Assembly: GCA_964397665.1 (NCBI GenBank) | Contig: CAYNJW010000009.1 | Location: forward strand, 1 to 30,651 | Length of the DNA stretch: 30,651 bases | Source of the DNA: CAYNJW01 sp964397665 | Lineage (GTDB): Archaea > Nanobdellota > Nanobdellia > Pacearchaeales > GW2011-AR1 | Direction of reading: 5' to 3' | Shown here: piece after piece, positions 1 to 7,093 of the stretch | Layout: the number at the start of each line of letters is the position of its first letter | Numbering within the stretch: the stretch's first letter is position 1 | Notes under the pieces: model-generated | Database searches by the model: none | The model's input: the letters and a program-made list of their open reading frames with translations, nothing else | What the model was told of the DNA's origin: nothing | Made by a program: the position numbers and the translations under genes

Positions 1-314
1 AGGACTCCTGAACGCATATCTGTAAAAAGATTATGTAATTCTAATGAACTAGTCTTTCTTACATCATTTATACTTCTTTCTTCTAACTTCCTTAAAATAA
101 AAGAGATTTTTTGAATCAAACTATTCAATCTGATAAAACTTCTTTCACCTTTTTTACTTTTATTAGAAACATTTAAACCAAGTTTAAAATCTTTTATGAA
201 TGAAACTAAGATAGTTGAATTAATTTCATTTAAATTGTTAATCTCTTTTTTCCCATCAATAGAGATTAGCCAGTTTTCAAATCTTTCTTTATGCCTATAT
301 GGGTCTATTTTCAT
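1..314 (-). CDS. Tyrosine recombinase/integrase, N-terminal core-binding region (partial, runs off window)
   Basis: An open frame on the minus strand starts with ATG at 314 and stays open to base 1 (104 codons seen). The product begins MKIDPYRHKERFENWL and continues with a helical segment containing LGLNVSNKSKKGERSFIRLN and ending NLFTDMRSGVL. This layout resembles the SAM-like core-binding domain of archaeal XerC/D-type integrases; I recognise it from family pattern only. The catalytic R..H-x-x-R..Y domain would lie outside the window, so activity cannot be judged. The gene points away from the 3' end of the neighbouring tRNA-Glu, the usual arrangement at a tRNA-integrated element. A 10-base N run lies just upstream (340-349), so the promoter may be incomplete. 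Confidence 0.6.
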   Translation of the reverse strand, partial: MKIDPYRHKERFENWLISIDGKKEINNLNEINSTILVSFIKDFKLGLNVSNKSKKGERSFIRLNSLIQKISFILRKLEERSINDVRKTSSLELHNLFTDMRSGV

Positions 315-339
315 ATTTTTTATAATACATATTTTATTA

Positions 340-349
340 NNNNNNNNNN
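340..349. other. Assembly gap (10 N)
   Basis: Ten undetermined bases between the integrase start and tRNA-Glu. The flanks (about 315-450) show no gene that I can support. Confidence 0.99.
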
Positions 350-450
350 AATCACTTAAAAAAACAACTAATTTGATACATACATAATAAATATTGGAAG
401 AATTAATTCATCTAAAAAAGTTGTCCCCAATGTTGGTCAAGAAAGTAAAA

Positions 451-523
451 CGCTCCGACCGAGATTCGAACTCGGGTCACAGCCTTGAAAGGGCTGTATG
501 CTTGGCCTCTACACTATCGGAGC
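451..523 (-). tRNA. tRNA-Glu(UUC)
   Basis: Complete cloverleaf on the minus strand. The acceptor arms are GCTCCGA and TCGGAGC, the anticodon stem is CAGCC/GGCTG around the loop CTTTCAA (anticodon TTC), and the T-loop is TTCGAATC. CCA is not encoded. The discriminator is G and is followed by a T run that can serve as terminator. No intron. A TATA box lies at 538-548. The 3' end faces the probable integrase gene. Confidence 0.96.
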
Positions 524-537
524 ATATCAAAGAGAGT

Positions 538-548
538 ATTTATAAATA
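538..548 (-). promoter_or_regulatory. TATA box for tRNA-Glu(UUC)
   Basis: TATTTATAAAT on the minus strand, centred about 20 bases upstream of the mature tRNA 5' end. Confidence 0.7.
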
Positions 549-683
549 ATTTACTACTTAAGTTATACTAACTGAGCTTAAAAATATTTACTAAATTTAA
601 CTTTTAAATCTATCTATAATCTCATAAACTACCTAATAAAGAATACAAAAGAATAAAAAGGAAATTTAACTTTTAAGTTTACG

Positions 684-1640
684 ATGGTAGATAAAAATAC
701 TATAAAAGTTAATGATTTAATTTTCAGAGAATTAATTAAAAGGGGATATTCTTTAGAAGGAAATACAAGAATATGGAACATTGCTGATTCAAAATTATGG
801 TATCTAACTCCAAAACAAGCACAATCTTATTTAGACTTAGAAGCAGATGAAGCATATCAAAAAGAAGTAATTCAACAAGAAATAGATTTGATAAACGAAT
901 ACCTTCCCGAAATTACTGAAGAATTAAAAGATAAACAAGTAAATATTCTTGATCTTGGTTGTGGAGATGGTAAAAAAGCAAGAATGTTCATTAGTAGTTT
1001 GAAAGGTAAAACAAAGATGAGATATTGTCCAGTAGATATTAGTAGTTATATGGTTGAAAAAGCACTTGAAAATATCAGAAAATCAGATGTAGAAGAAGTT
1101 GTAAAATTCCAGTGGAATATTTCAGACTTTGAAAATATGGAAAATGTTTCTAACTTACTAAGATATGGTAACTTCCAAAAAACTATGACTTTACTTTTGG
1201 GAAACACCCTTGGAAATTTTGAAATTAACGAATTGCTGTATGAAATTCGTAGTAGTATGAAAGATGGAGATATTTTAATTATTGGTAATGGATTAGATAA
1301 CCGCCATCCTGATGAAATTTTAAAGGCATATGGTAACAAAGAAGTAGATAACTTCCTAAAACATATCCCATTACAACTTGGATTAGAAAAAGAGGATATA
1401 ACTCTTGGAGTAAGATTCAAACATTCTAGAGTAGAGTTATACTATACTATCAACAAGAATAAAACTATTGAATTCCAAAATAAAAAAGTGGTATTTAATG
1501 AAGGAGACCAAATTTTAGTTTCAATCTCATATAAATATACTAAAGAAGATTTTACAGCCTTTTTAAAAATGTATTTTGGAGAAACTGAAATTAGAACTTC
1601 ACCAGATAATTCTTACGCTCTTGCAATCTGTAAAAAATGA
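684..1640 (+). CDS. SAM-dependent methyltransferase, EgtD-like (histidine-specific methyltransferase family)
   Basis: 318 aa Rossmann-fold methyltransferase. Motif I is DLGCGDG at residues 90-96, an acidic post-I motif lies in PVDIS (116-120), and the signature LLGNTLGNF (about 171-179) matches the family of EgtD, the enzyme that trimethylates histidine in ergothioneine synthesis. Family membership is a motif judgement. The substrate is unknown here, and no ergothioneine partner (EgtB-like) is nearby. The helical N-terminus with KLWYLTPKQAQSYL is not obviously that of EgtD, so a protein or other small-molecule target is possible. The stop overlaps the start of the J-domain gene (ATGA), so the two are co-transcribed and translationally coupled. 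Confidence 0.7.
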   Translation: MVDKNTIKVNDLIFRELIKRGYSLEGNTRIWNIADSKLWYLTPKQAQSYLDLEADEAYQKEVIQQEIDLINEYLPEITEELKDKQVNILDLGCGDGKKARMFISSLKGKTKMRYCPVDISSYMVEKALENIRKSDVEEVVKFQWNISDFENMENVSNLLRYGNFQKTMTLLLGNTLGNFEINELLYEIRSSMKDGDILIIGNGLDNRHPDEILKAYGNKEVDNFLKHIPLQLGLEKEDITLGVRFKHSRVELYYTINKNKTIEFQNKKVVFNEGDQILVSISYKYTKEDFTAFLKMYFGETEIRTSPDNSYALAICKK

Positions 1641-2002
1641 AACCATCTGAAATCAAAAATCTTTATGAAAGGTTAGGTATTCCTCAGACCTCCTCTGAAG
1701 AAGATATAAAAACCGCTTATAGACTTCTTTCGCAAAAATGGCATCCTGATAAAAATCCTGGAAACGAGGAAGAATCAAGAATTGAATTCTTAGCATTATC
1801 TGAAGCATATGTTTCTTTAACTAATAAAACTAAAAAATATCCTGATCTAAATAAAAGACAACCAAATGAAGCTTATGAAGTTTATAATGAAATTTATAAA
1901 GATATCCTTAGTAAATATCCTATCTTCAGATTTATAAATTCATTTGGAATTTCTACTGAACTGTCTAAAATATTAACTGAATTTCATAAATCAAAAATCT
2001 AA
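1637..2002 (+). CDS. J-domain (DnaJ-like) protein
   Basis: 121 aa. The N-terminal J domain (about residues 6-65) has the diagnostic HPD tripeptide at 36-38 in QKWHPDKNPG, followed by FLALSEAYVSL. The rest is a short C-terminal tail without the zinc-finger or substrate-binding domains of full DnaJ, so this is a J-domain-only co-chaperone that would stimulate an Hsp70 ATPase. No DnaK gene is in the window. Its start overlaps the end of the upstream methyltransferase by four bases. It converges on scpA, with stops only one base apart. Confidence 0.9.
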   Translation: MKPSEIKNLYERLGIPQTSSEEDIKTAYRLLSQKWHPDKNPGNEEESRIEFLALSEAYVSLTNKTKKYPDLNKRQPNEAYEVYNEIYKDILSKYPIFRFINSFGISTELSKILTEFHKSKI

Positions 2003-2003
2003 T

Positions 2004-2810
2004 TTAACTTTCATTAATTGTCTCTTTTATTTCATCCAAATCTTCTACAAGACCTTCTATATCTTCATTCATTTTTTCAAGCCTCATATGTATCTCTCCA
2101 AAATGTTCTTGTTGGTACAAATAAATTTTTTCATTATTTGAAAGATGAAGTATTGGAAGAAAATTTTCTAACCTTTCTTCTTTTGTTTTTGCCAAATGTG
2201 AAAATTTCATATGATCAACAGCAGAATTATTAGAAACTATATGTGTTTTTATCTTCTTAAAAACTCTTCCAATCATGCTCTTCAGAGGTATCCTATTTTT
2301 TTTTGGTAAAACCACCAAGGCAGATTTATTTGCTTGCCTAACTTTAATATCTCTTTTAATTCTTCTATTCTCTGTTTCCATTGCTTGATTTAGAGATTTC
2401 ATTAATTCTTCGAGAGTTACTTTTTTAAAACGAGGCATAGGTGTTCTCGGAACAAGAATCGGAAGTTCATCTTCATCCAAATCTATTCTCTCAAGTTGAT
2501 AAGATTTATCTTCTTTTCTTCCATAAAGTGCCTCATCTAATTCAATAATATACTGGTTCAATAATATCTCAGATTTTAATCTAAGAAGTAAAGAACAAGC
2601 CAATAAAACTTTTGATGAAACGAAAAAATTTGCATCTTCCATTTCTTCGATAATTAAAGAATATTTTTCTGCCAATACCCCCAAGTCAATATTCCAAGGG
2701 TCTAATTGTTCTGTTTTAATCAAATCATAAATAATCGCTTGCCAACTAACTTCTTCACCAGTTATCAAATCATAAAACTGTGATTGATTAATCTGCTCGC
2801 CTCTTTCCAT
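2004..2810 (-). CDS. scpA: ScpA kleisin (segregation and condensation protein A)
   Basis: 268 aa, about the usual ScpA length. The N-terminal region carries the kleisin pattern LIKTEQLDPWNIDLGVLAEKY, followed by helices with LLACSLLLRLKSEILL. The basic middle contains RRIKRDIKVRQ, and the C-terminal part is a predicted winged-helix region with an acidic helical tail. In the family, ScpA bridges SMC ATPase heads in chromosome condensation. SMC and ScpB are not in this window. A TATA-like CTATAAAAAC lies at about 2832-2841, roughly 27 bases before the ATG, so the gene is probably leaderless. Confidence 0.85.
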   Translation of the reverse strand: MERGEQINQSQFYDLITGEEVSWQAIIYDLIKTEQLDPWNIDLGVLAEKYSLIIEEMEDANFFVSSKVLLACSLLLRLKSEILLNQYIIELDEALYGRKEDKSYQLERIDLDEDELPILVPRTPMPRFKKVTLEELMKSLNQAMETENRRIKRDIKVRQANKSALVVLPKKNRIPLKSMIGRVFKKIKTHIVSNNSAVDHMKFSHLAKTKEERLENFLPILHLSNNEKIYLYQQEHFGEIHMRLEKMNEDIEGLVEDLDEIKETINES

Positions 2811-2844
2811 TTTATTAAAATGTCAAACTAGTTTTTATAGTTTA

Positions 2845-3144
2845 TCACTCTATTAATTCTATTCCTAGTTTTCCCGAAATCTTTGATGCCTCTTCTAAAG
2901 CAAGATACTCTAATTCACTTGATAGAGTATTATAACTTTCAACCTCTAAAATTCTTGAACGTGTTGTCTCTCCATCAGAATTTATTCTTGATATTCCCCA
3001 AACGAATGAAGAACCATTTTTCTCATAAAATTCACCCTCTAAATATCCAATAATTGAAGAACTTTTACCCTTTTTAAGATAAATCCCATAAGCTACAAAA
3101 TCTTCTCCTTCCCTCATTAGTTTAACAAATAATGTTTCCTTCAT
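2845..3144 (-). CDS. Conserved-looking hypothetical protein, 99 aa
   Basis: I do not recognise this protein. It is predicted to be mostly beta strands in the first two thirds (LFVKLMREGEDFVAYGIYLK, SIIGYLEGEFYEK, SSFVWGISRI) with a helical C-terminus (LEYLALEEASKISGKLGI). There are no cysteines, signal peptide or membrane segment. A TATA box (GTTTTTAAAG on the minus strand, about 3165-3174) lies 25 bases before the ATG, which supports the start and a leaderless mRNA. It sits 34 bases upstream of scpA in the same direction; scpA also has its own TATA-like sequence in that gap. Confidence 0.75.
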   Translation of the reverse strand: MKETLFVKLMREGEDFVAYGIYLKKGKSSSIIGYLEGEFYEKNGSSFVWGISRINSDGETTRSRILEVESYNTLSSELEYLALEEASKISGKLGIELIE

Positions 3145-3210
3145 TAATTAAATAACTAAACCACCTTTAAAAACCTTTTTCATAGTGTCATTTATCAGTT
3201 ACAACATAAC

Positions 3211-3225
3211 CGAAACATTTAAATA
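3211..3225 (+). promoter_or_regulatory. BRE plus TATA box upstream of a candidate RNA gene
   Basis: CGAAAC (3211-3216, BRE-like, purine-rich) directly precedes ATTTAAATA (3217-3225). This is a strong archaeal promoter pattern on the plus strand, but no plus-strand open frame follows. Expected initiation is about 3246-3250, just ahead of the long hairpin at 3261-3317. Confidence 0.6.
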
Positions 3226-3245
3226 GTATGACAGACTTTTATAAT

Positions 3246-3330
3246 TATCACCTCTTTTTTCCCAGGAGGGGCGAATAGAGCATACTAATTAGAATCGCTT
3301 TATTGGCCCTTTCCGGGTTACATTCATTAT
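3246..3330 (+). ncRNA. Candidate structured small RNA (21+21 nt hairpin)
   Basis: Bases 3261-3281 and 3297-3317 form a symmetrical hairpin with 19 of 21 positions paired (three are G-U) and mismatches A-C and G-G. It closes a 15-base loop, 3282-3296. A BRE/TATA pair lies about 40 bases upstream of the hairpin. The stem is GC-rich in an otherwise AT-rich gap between two minus-strand genes. After the stem comes TTACA; an ACA close behind a stem recalls H/ACA guide RNAs. However, I cannot place a clear pseudouridylation pocket at the usual distance, so the class is undecided. Boundaries are estimates. Confidence 0.5.
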
Positions 3331-3339
3331 TTAGAAAAT

Positions 3340-3660
3340 CTATAAATCTTTTACGGCTTCTTCTATGCCACCATTTTGTCCAAGAATTTCAAGATATATA
3401 TCTCTTGATTCTTTATCAGGTGTATAAACTTTATTAAACGCTTTAGCATATCCTCTATCTGACCAAATTTTCCATACTTCCTCAGGACCTATTTTCCTTG
3501 GAGATTTTTCATTTAACTCATATTTAAAAATTTCTACACAATCAACTTGCTCAATAATTCTTGGATCAATTGTTGAAACCATTACTTTTAATAAACAATA
3601 CTGTTCATTCGGGCAAGGTGTAAGTTTTTCAACCAAATCTTTACTTCTTCCTTCGACCAT
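3340..3660 (-). CDS. Hypothetical protein, 106 aa
   Basis: Not recognised. It is soluble and has a paired-cysteine motif CPNEQYC (about residues 16-22) plus one later cysteine in VDCVEIF. The C-terminal half is charged and helical (IWSDRGYAKAFNKVY, ESRDIYLEIL). The two close cysteines could bind metal or form a disulfide, but four ligands are not evident. An AT-rich TATA-like stretch at about 3681-3693 precedes the ATG at the usual distance. It stands alone between the candidate hairpin RNA and the tRNA-Thr region. Confidence 0.7.
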   Translation of the reverse strand: MVEGRSKDLVEKLTPCPNEQYCLLKVMVSTIDPRIIEQVDCVEIFKYELNEKSPRKIGPEEVWKIWSDRGYAKAFNKVYTPDKESRDIYLEILGQNGGIEEAVKDL

Positions 3661-3715
3661 CGGTTTTATTAGAAATCTTAGTTAATAAATTTTACTAATT
3701 TTATTAGTCAAACCA

Positions 3716-3741
3716 AAAAGCCACAGCCGGGGATCGAACCC
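3716..3741. repeat. Duplicate of the tRNA-Thr 3' end (26-bp direct repeat, copy 1)
   Basis: Identical over 26 bases to 3816-3841. The copied part holds the T-loop half, the 3' acceptor strand, the discriminator and the T run of tRNA-Thr. The two copies are offset by exactly 100 bases. Copy 1 is not part of a complete tRNA: upstream bases do not complete the T stem, and there is no matching 5' acceptor strand. It may be a remnant attachment site or a tandem-duplication scar. Confidence 0.9.
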
Positions 3742-3754
3742 TGCTCGTTCTTCA

Positions 3755-3786
3755 CTCTCTTGAGATTTAAAAGATAGTCAAGAGAG
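3755..3786 (-). other. Hairpin between the two tRNA-Thr 3'-end copies
   Basis: CTCTCTTGA (3755-3763) pairs perfectly with TCAAGAGAG (3778-3786): a 9-bp stem with a 14-base loop. In the tRNA direction it lies between the terminator-like hairpin at 3788-3814 and the orphan tRNA 3' end. Confidence 0.6.
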
Positions 3787-3787
3787 C

Positions 3788-3814
3788 AAAAAACTCAACC
3801 TACACGGTGGAGTT
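3788..3814 (-). terminator. Terminator-like hairpin plus T6 downstream of tRNA-Thr
   Basis: AACTC (3792-3796) pairs with GAGTT (3810-3814) and ACC (3798-3800) pairs with GGT (3806-3808), with one mismatch between. Read from the tRNA (minus strand), the hairpin is followed by six T (3793-3788). It lies five bases past the tRNA discriminator. Confidence 0.45.
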
Positions 3815-3815
3815 C

Positions 3816-3841
3816 AAAAGCCACAGCCGGGGATCGAACCC
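3816..3841. repeat. 26-bp direct repeat, copy 2 (inside tRNA-Thr)
   Basis: The copy belonging to the functional tRNA-Thr; exact partner of 3716-3741. The spacer between copies is 74 bases. Confidence 0.9.
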
Positions 3842-3937
3842 GGGACCTCCACATTTTTGGATTTTATCAATAAACCTAAAATAATTTTAAGTTCTTGATT
3901 TACCAATGTGACGCTCTACCAACTGAGCCACTGCGGC
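3819..3937 (-). tRNA. tRNA-Thr(GGU) with a 46-nt intron
   Basis: Minus strand. Exon 1 is 3937-3901, the intron is 3900-3855 and exon 2 is 3854-3819. The acceptor GCCGCAG pairs with CTGTGGC, and discriminator T is usual for archaeal tRNA-Thr. The anticodon stem TCACA/TGTGG closes loop TTGGTAA (anticodon GGT). The splice sites form a bulge-helix-bulge: exon TTGG pairs with intron CCAA, flanked by 3-nt bulges TAA and AAA, cut at canonical position 37/38. Inside the intron ATCAA pairs with TTGAT, and CTTAAAA pairs with TTTTAGG (one T-G pair). Confidence 0.93.
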
Positions 3938-3990
3938 TGAATAACCTTAATTACAAATTTCAATTTTTAAGTTTAATGATACATACTCAC

Positions 3991-4000
3991 CTTTATAAAT
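3991..4000 (+). promoter_or_regulatory. TATA box for the 161-aa gene
   Basis: CTTTATAAAT centred 26 bases before the ATG at 4021; implies a leaderless transcript. Confidence 0.7.
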
Positions 4001-4020
4001 AAATTTTAATAATTTAAATA

Positions 4021-4506
4021 ATGGAAGAAAAACAAGATAAAAAAAAATTGAGTGAAATCTATGAAACTTATAAAAAAAAGTTTAACTTGCCAGAATATGA
4101 AAATCTTATTGAAGACTTTGAGGTAGACAAAGTTGATTCTGAAGATGAAAAATTTTTAGTAAGAAATTGTAGAAGAGTGATTGGCGAGAAAATAAATGCT
4201 TATTTGCACTTTTTTGAAGTTTTAATCAATCCTTCTTCTCCTCCAGTTTATATTTATACATTTTTAAAAAACTTAGATGAAAAATCTAAAAATTCAATTA
4301 AAGAAATTTATAAATTACTTTCTAAAACACAAGTAAAATTAATGCAACTCGATACAATTTATAATGAAAAATTGGAAGCAGAATTTATTTCAAAATTCTT
4401 TAAAGATTGGCAAAATTCTAAAAAAGAAATTTATGAAATTATGAAATCTTTAGAGAATAGTTTTGAAAATAATTCCGAAATAGGTAAAAGAAGTTATCTT
4501 GGATAG
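4021..4506 (+). CDS. Hypothetical helical protein, 161 aa
   Basis: Not recognised. The sequence is Lys/Glu-rich and almost entirely helical, with an acidic segment (LIEDFEVDKVDSEDEKF) followed by VRNCRRVIGEKINAYLHFFEVLINPSSPP and a C-terminal helix with coiled-coil character (SKFFKDWQNSKKEIYEIMKS). It contains one cysteine. No membrane segment or signal is seen. A TATA box 26 bases upstream supports the ATG at 4021. It is monocistronic, convergent with the gene that ends at 4520. Confidence 0.75.
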   Translation: MEEKQDKKKLSEIYETYKKKFNLPEYENLIEDFEVDKVDSEDEKFLVRNCRRVIGEKINAYLHFFEVLINPSSPPVYIYTFLKNLDEKSKNSIKEIYKLLSKTQVKLMQLDTIYNEKLEAEFISKFFKDWQNSKKEIYEIMKSLENSFENNSEIGKRSYLG

Positions 4507-4519
4507 ATAATTCTCTAAA

Positions 4520-5386
4520 CTATAATTTTAATAATTCTTCAATATAACCAATTAATTCTAATCCTTCCCATTTATCAATGTGGGTTTCGAAAGTTACACC
4601 GTTTATATCTCTTCCATTCCAATCTTTTGCTAATTCTAGATGAGCTCTTGTTGAAGTCTGTGGAACTACTCTTTTGAATCTTTCTGTAATTCCAATGACC
4701 TCAGAATACTCTTTCACCTCTGGAAAAGTTACTTCTACTGAATGCACTCTATATCTCGTTCCCAATGCTAACTTTATTTTTGATTCTTTATCTGATGCAA
4801 GGTACCATGGCGTAAGTGGTTGTTTATCTGTATACTTTGGTTTAATCTTCCTTAAATCTAAACCAACCTCTTCTCCAATAAACTTCCAAAATAATTTATC
4901 TCTTTCTACTCCCTCAATCTTTGGAAAATATTGGAAATTAAATTCTCCATGAGTTCTTAATTCTAAAGACCCTAAGGACTCTACTTCTTGAGATCCCAAT
5001 TCAAGATTAAACCTTAAACTTTTTAAAGATAAAAAATCATCTGTTTCAAGAGGATATAAATAAAGATTCTCTGATTGTTTTCTTAGAAAATTTAAAGGAA
5101 CTAGATATTCATTAGAAAAATCCCTAATTAACAAACCTCCATGATTCTCTTCAAAGTCATCCATTGAAAAACCTGTTAAGTTACTAAAGGATTCTGAATT
5201 TAAATCTCTTGAATAAATTTTTAAATTTGTAAATCCTTGATTAAGTAGCAAGCCATCTGAACCATTCTTAGTTCTACCATCAAACATTGAACCAATTAAA
5301 CATCCTACATCTTCTTCAGACTTCCCAATTGCTGCAAAAGGATTATAACCCTCTTTAATTAAACGCGATTTAAGTTCTCTATCCAT
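4520..5386 (-). CDS. Hypothetical protein, 288 aa
   Basis: Not recognised. A soluble protein with alternating strands and loops. The N-terminal region has NPFAAIGKSEEDVGCLIGSM and NGSDGLLLNQGF, the middle has GGLLIRDFSNEYLVPLNFL, and the C-terminal region has HSVEVTFPEVKEYSEVIGIT. It carries no nucleotide-binding loop, zinc motif, signal peptide or membrane span that I can see. A TATA-like TTTTTAAAA at about 5408-5418 is centred roughly 26 bases upstream of the ATG. It is probably monocistronic, since pheT behind it points the same way but ends after this gene's promoter. Confidence 0.75.
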   Translation of the reverse strand: MDRELKSRLIKEGYNPFAAIGKSEEDVGCLIGSMFDGRTKNGSDGLLLNQGFTNLKIYSRDLNSESFSNLTGFSMDDFEENHGGLLIRDFSNEYLVPLNFLRKQSENLYLYPLETDDFLSLKSLRFNLELGSQEVESLGSLELRTHGEFNFQYFPKIEGVERDKLFWKFIGEEVGLDLRKIKPKYTDKQPLTPWYLASDKESKIKLALGTRYRVHSVEVTFPEVKEYSEVIGITERFKRVVPQTSTRAHLELAKDWNGRDINGVTFETHIDKWEGLELIGYIEELLKL

Positions 5387-5440
5387 TCGAGAGTAAGTTA
5401 AACTTTCTTTTTAAAAATATAGGTTATCTAACATATATTT

Positions 5441-7093
5441 TCAATAAATAATCTTCTCTAAATCTAATTCTATTGTTGAAACTGGCAAAGAAATTTTCCA
5501 ATTTTTTAAAACTCTTGGTGCAACTTCTCCAATTATTCCAACTTTTTTTCCATTATAAATTACATTACCAACTCTTCCAAGAATATAATTGTTATTTTCA
5601 ACTTCTTCGAGAGTATATTCTTTATCAAGCATTTTAAATAGATAATCTAAAATTTGTTTTGCGTCTGTAAAGTTTACTTTCTCATCTATTAAAGCAATTC
5701 CAAGTAAATCTTTTTCAAGAACTCCTGTTTCACTTTCTTTATTATCTGTATTCTCAAAAACTCTTCCGATTTCAAAAATCTTTTGAGGATACTGTGAATC
5801 TGAATTCTCAGATAAAATTTTTAATAAATTTGTTAAAATATCTATTCTTAAAATATTATTCTCATTCTTCGAATCTTCAACTTCTATAAAATTATTAAAA
5901 TCATAATGCATTTTCTTAATATTCTTTTTAGTTGTTAAATGAAAAGAAGAACATTCTAATAATCCTAAAGAAGCTAAAATTGTAGATGCCACCCTTTGCT
6001 TTATTGAATTCTTATTTTCCTCCCCAATTGTTGAAATCTCTGGGATTTCTGAATTAAAATTTTCATAACCATGGGCGATTGCAACTTCCTCGGCGAGATC
6101 TATCCAATGTAAAATGTCTGTTCTCCAAGATGGAACTATGGCAACCCATTTCCCCTTTTCAGATAAAACTTTAATACCCATCCTTTCTAAATAACCTTTA
6201 ATCTCTTTCTCTGAAAAAGAAGTTCCTAAAGTTTTATTTATATCTTCTATTTTAAAAGTCTGTTTTTGTTCTGTTAAATCAGGAGTAAGTGTTTTTGTTT
6301 TTCCATCGATAACTTCCATTGAATAAATCTTTCCACCCATATCTGCCAAAGCTGTAACTAAAATATTCAAGGCCTTATTCAAATAATAATTATTAAATCC
6401 CGAACATTCAACAAAAACATCCTTAGTCTCTTCCAATACTCTCCCTGTCTCATCTGAATTAATTATTGGTGGCATGGATAAAATTTTAGAATTAGAGTCA
6501 ACAAAAATTGGATAAACCTTTGCATCTTTTAATAAATCAGAATATTCTCTTCCTACTGGATGTTGTCTCAAAATCTGAGCACCTGTAATCTCACTTGGAT
6601 ATTCTAACGGTTTAAATTTAATTTCTGAAGGTCTTCTTGCTTCAAATTTTATTGGTAAACTAATCTTGTCTAAAGGATAAATACCAATCGCAAGCTTTCT
6701 TCTTTTTCTTCCAATAGTCAAATGTAACTTTTCTTGAATATCTATTATCTCTTTAATTCTTTGATCGTTTAATTTTAAATCTTTGATTATTGCACAAACA
6801 GTATGGGGTCTTACTTCTTTTACAGACTTATCAATAATAACTTCAAAATTTTTAGAGGGTTTTTCAACAACATATTTTGAAAGTTTTGTTTTACCTAAAT
6901 AATTGTTTAATGCTCTTGAAAAAGCCTGTAAAGAAATTAAATCCGGCCTGTTTGGAAAAACTTCAATCATTAATTCTTCATCTGTTTCCCCATCTACTGG
7001 AGTACCCATATTGGTTATTTCTTCTTTTAACTTTTCAGTAAGTTTTCCAACTTTTTTTTCTAATTCTTTTTTATTTAATGTTAATATTGTCAT
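5441..7093 (-). CDS. pheT: Phenylalanine--tRNA ligase beta subunit (archaeal type)
   Basis: 550 aa, the archaeal/eukaryotic beta-subunit length, lacking the N-terminal EMAP-like and C-terminal anticodon-binding domains of bacterial PheT. In order: a short N-terminal B1-like region with EELMIEVFPNRPDLISL, the B3/B4 domain (about 90-270), the B5 domain (about 275-345, FKIEDINKTLGTSFSEKEI... SWRTDILHWIDLAEEVAIAHGY), and the catalytic-like core domain to the end (VSTIELDLEKI). It forms the alpha2-beta2 PheRS with pheS; B3/B4 hosts editing of mischarged Tyr in the family. The start codon overlaps the pheS stop (TAATG), which shows translational coupling. Confidence 0.97.
   Translation of the reverse strand: MTILTLNKKELEKKVGKLTEKLKEEITNMGTPVDGETDEELMIEVFPNRPDLISLQAFSRALNNYLGKTKLSKYVVEKPSKNFEVIIDKSVKEVRPHTVCAIIKDLKLNDQRIKEIIDIQEKLHLTIGRKRRKLAIGIYPLDKISLPIKFEARRPSEIKFKPLEYPSEITGAQILRQHPVGREYSDLLKDAKVYPIFVDSNSKILSMPPIINSDETGRVLEETKDVFVECSGFNNYYLNKALNILVTALADMGGKIYSMEVIDGKTKTLTPDLTEQKQTFKIEDINKTLGTSFSEKEIKGYLERMGIKVLSEKGKWVAIVPSWRTDILHWIDLAEEVAIAHGYENFNSEIPEISTIGEENKNSIKQRVASTILASLGLLECSSFHLTTKKNIKKMHYDFNNFIEVEDSKNENNILRIDILTNLLKILSENSDSQYPQKIFEIGRVFENTDNKESETGVLEKDLLGIALIDEKVNFTDAKQILDYLFKMLDKEYTLEEVENNNYILGRVGNVIYNGKKVGIIGEVAPRVLKNWKISLPVSTIELDLEKIIY

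Noticed and set aside
3716..3815. Could the orphan 3' end be the 3' half of a split tRNA, as in Nanoarchaeum?
   Set aside because: The T stem is incomplete (only three inner pairs), no anticodon 3' half can be recognised, and the only matching 5' acceptor strand in the window belongs to the intact tRNA-Thr.
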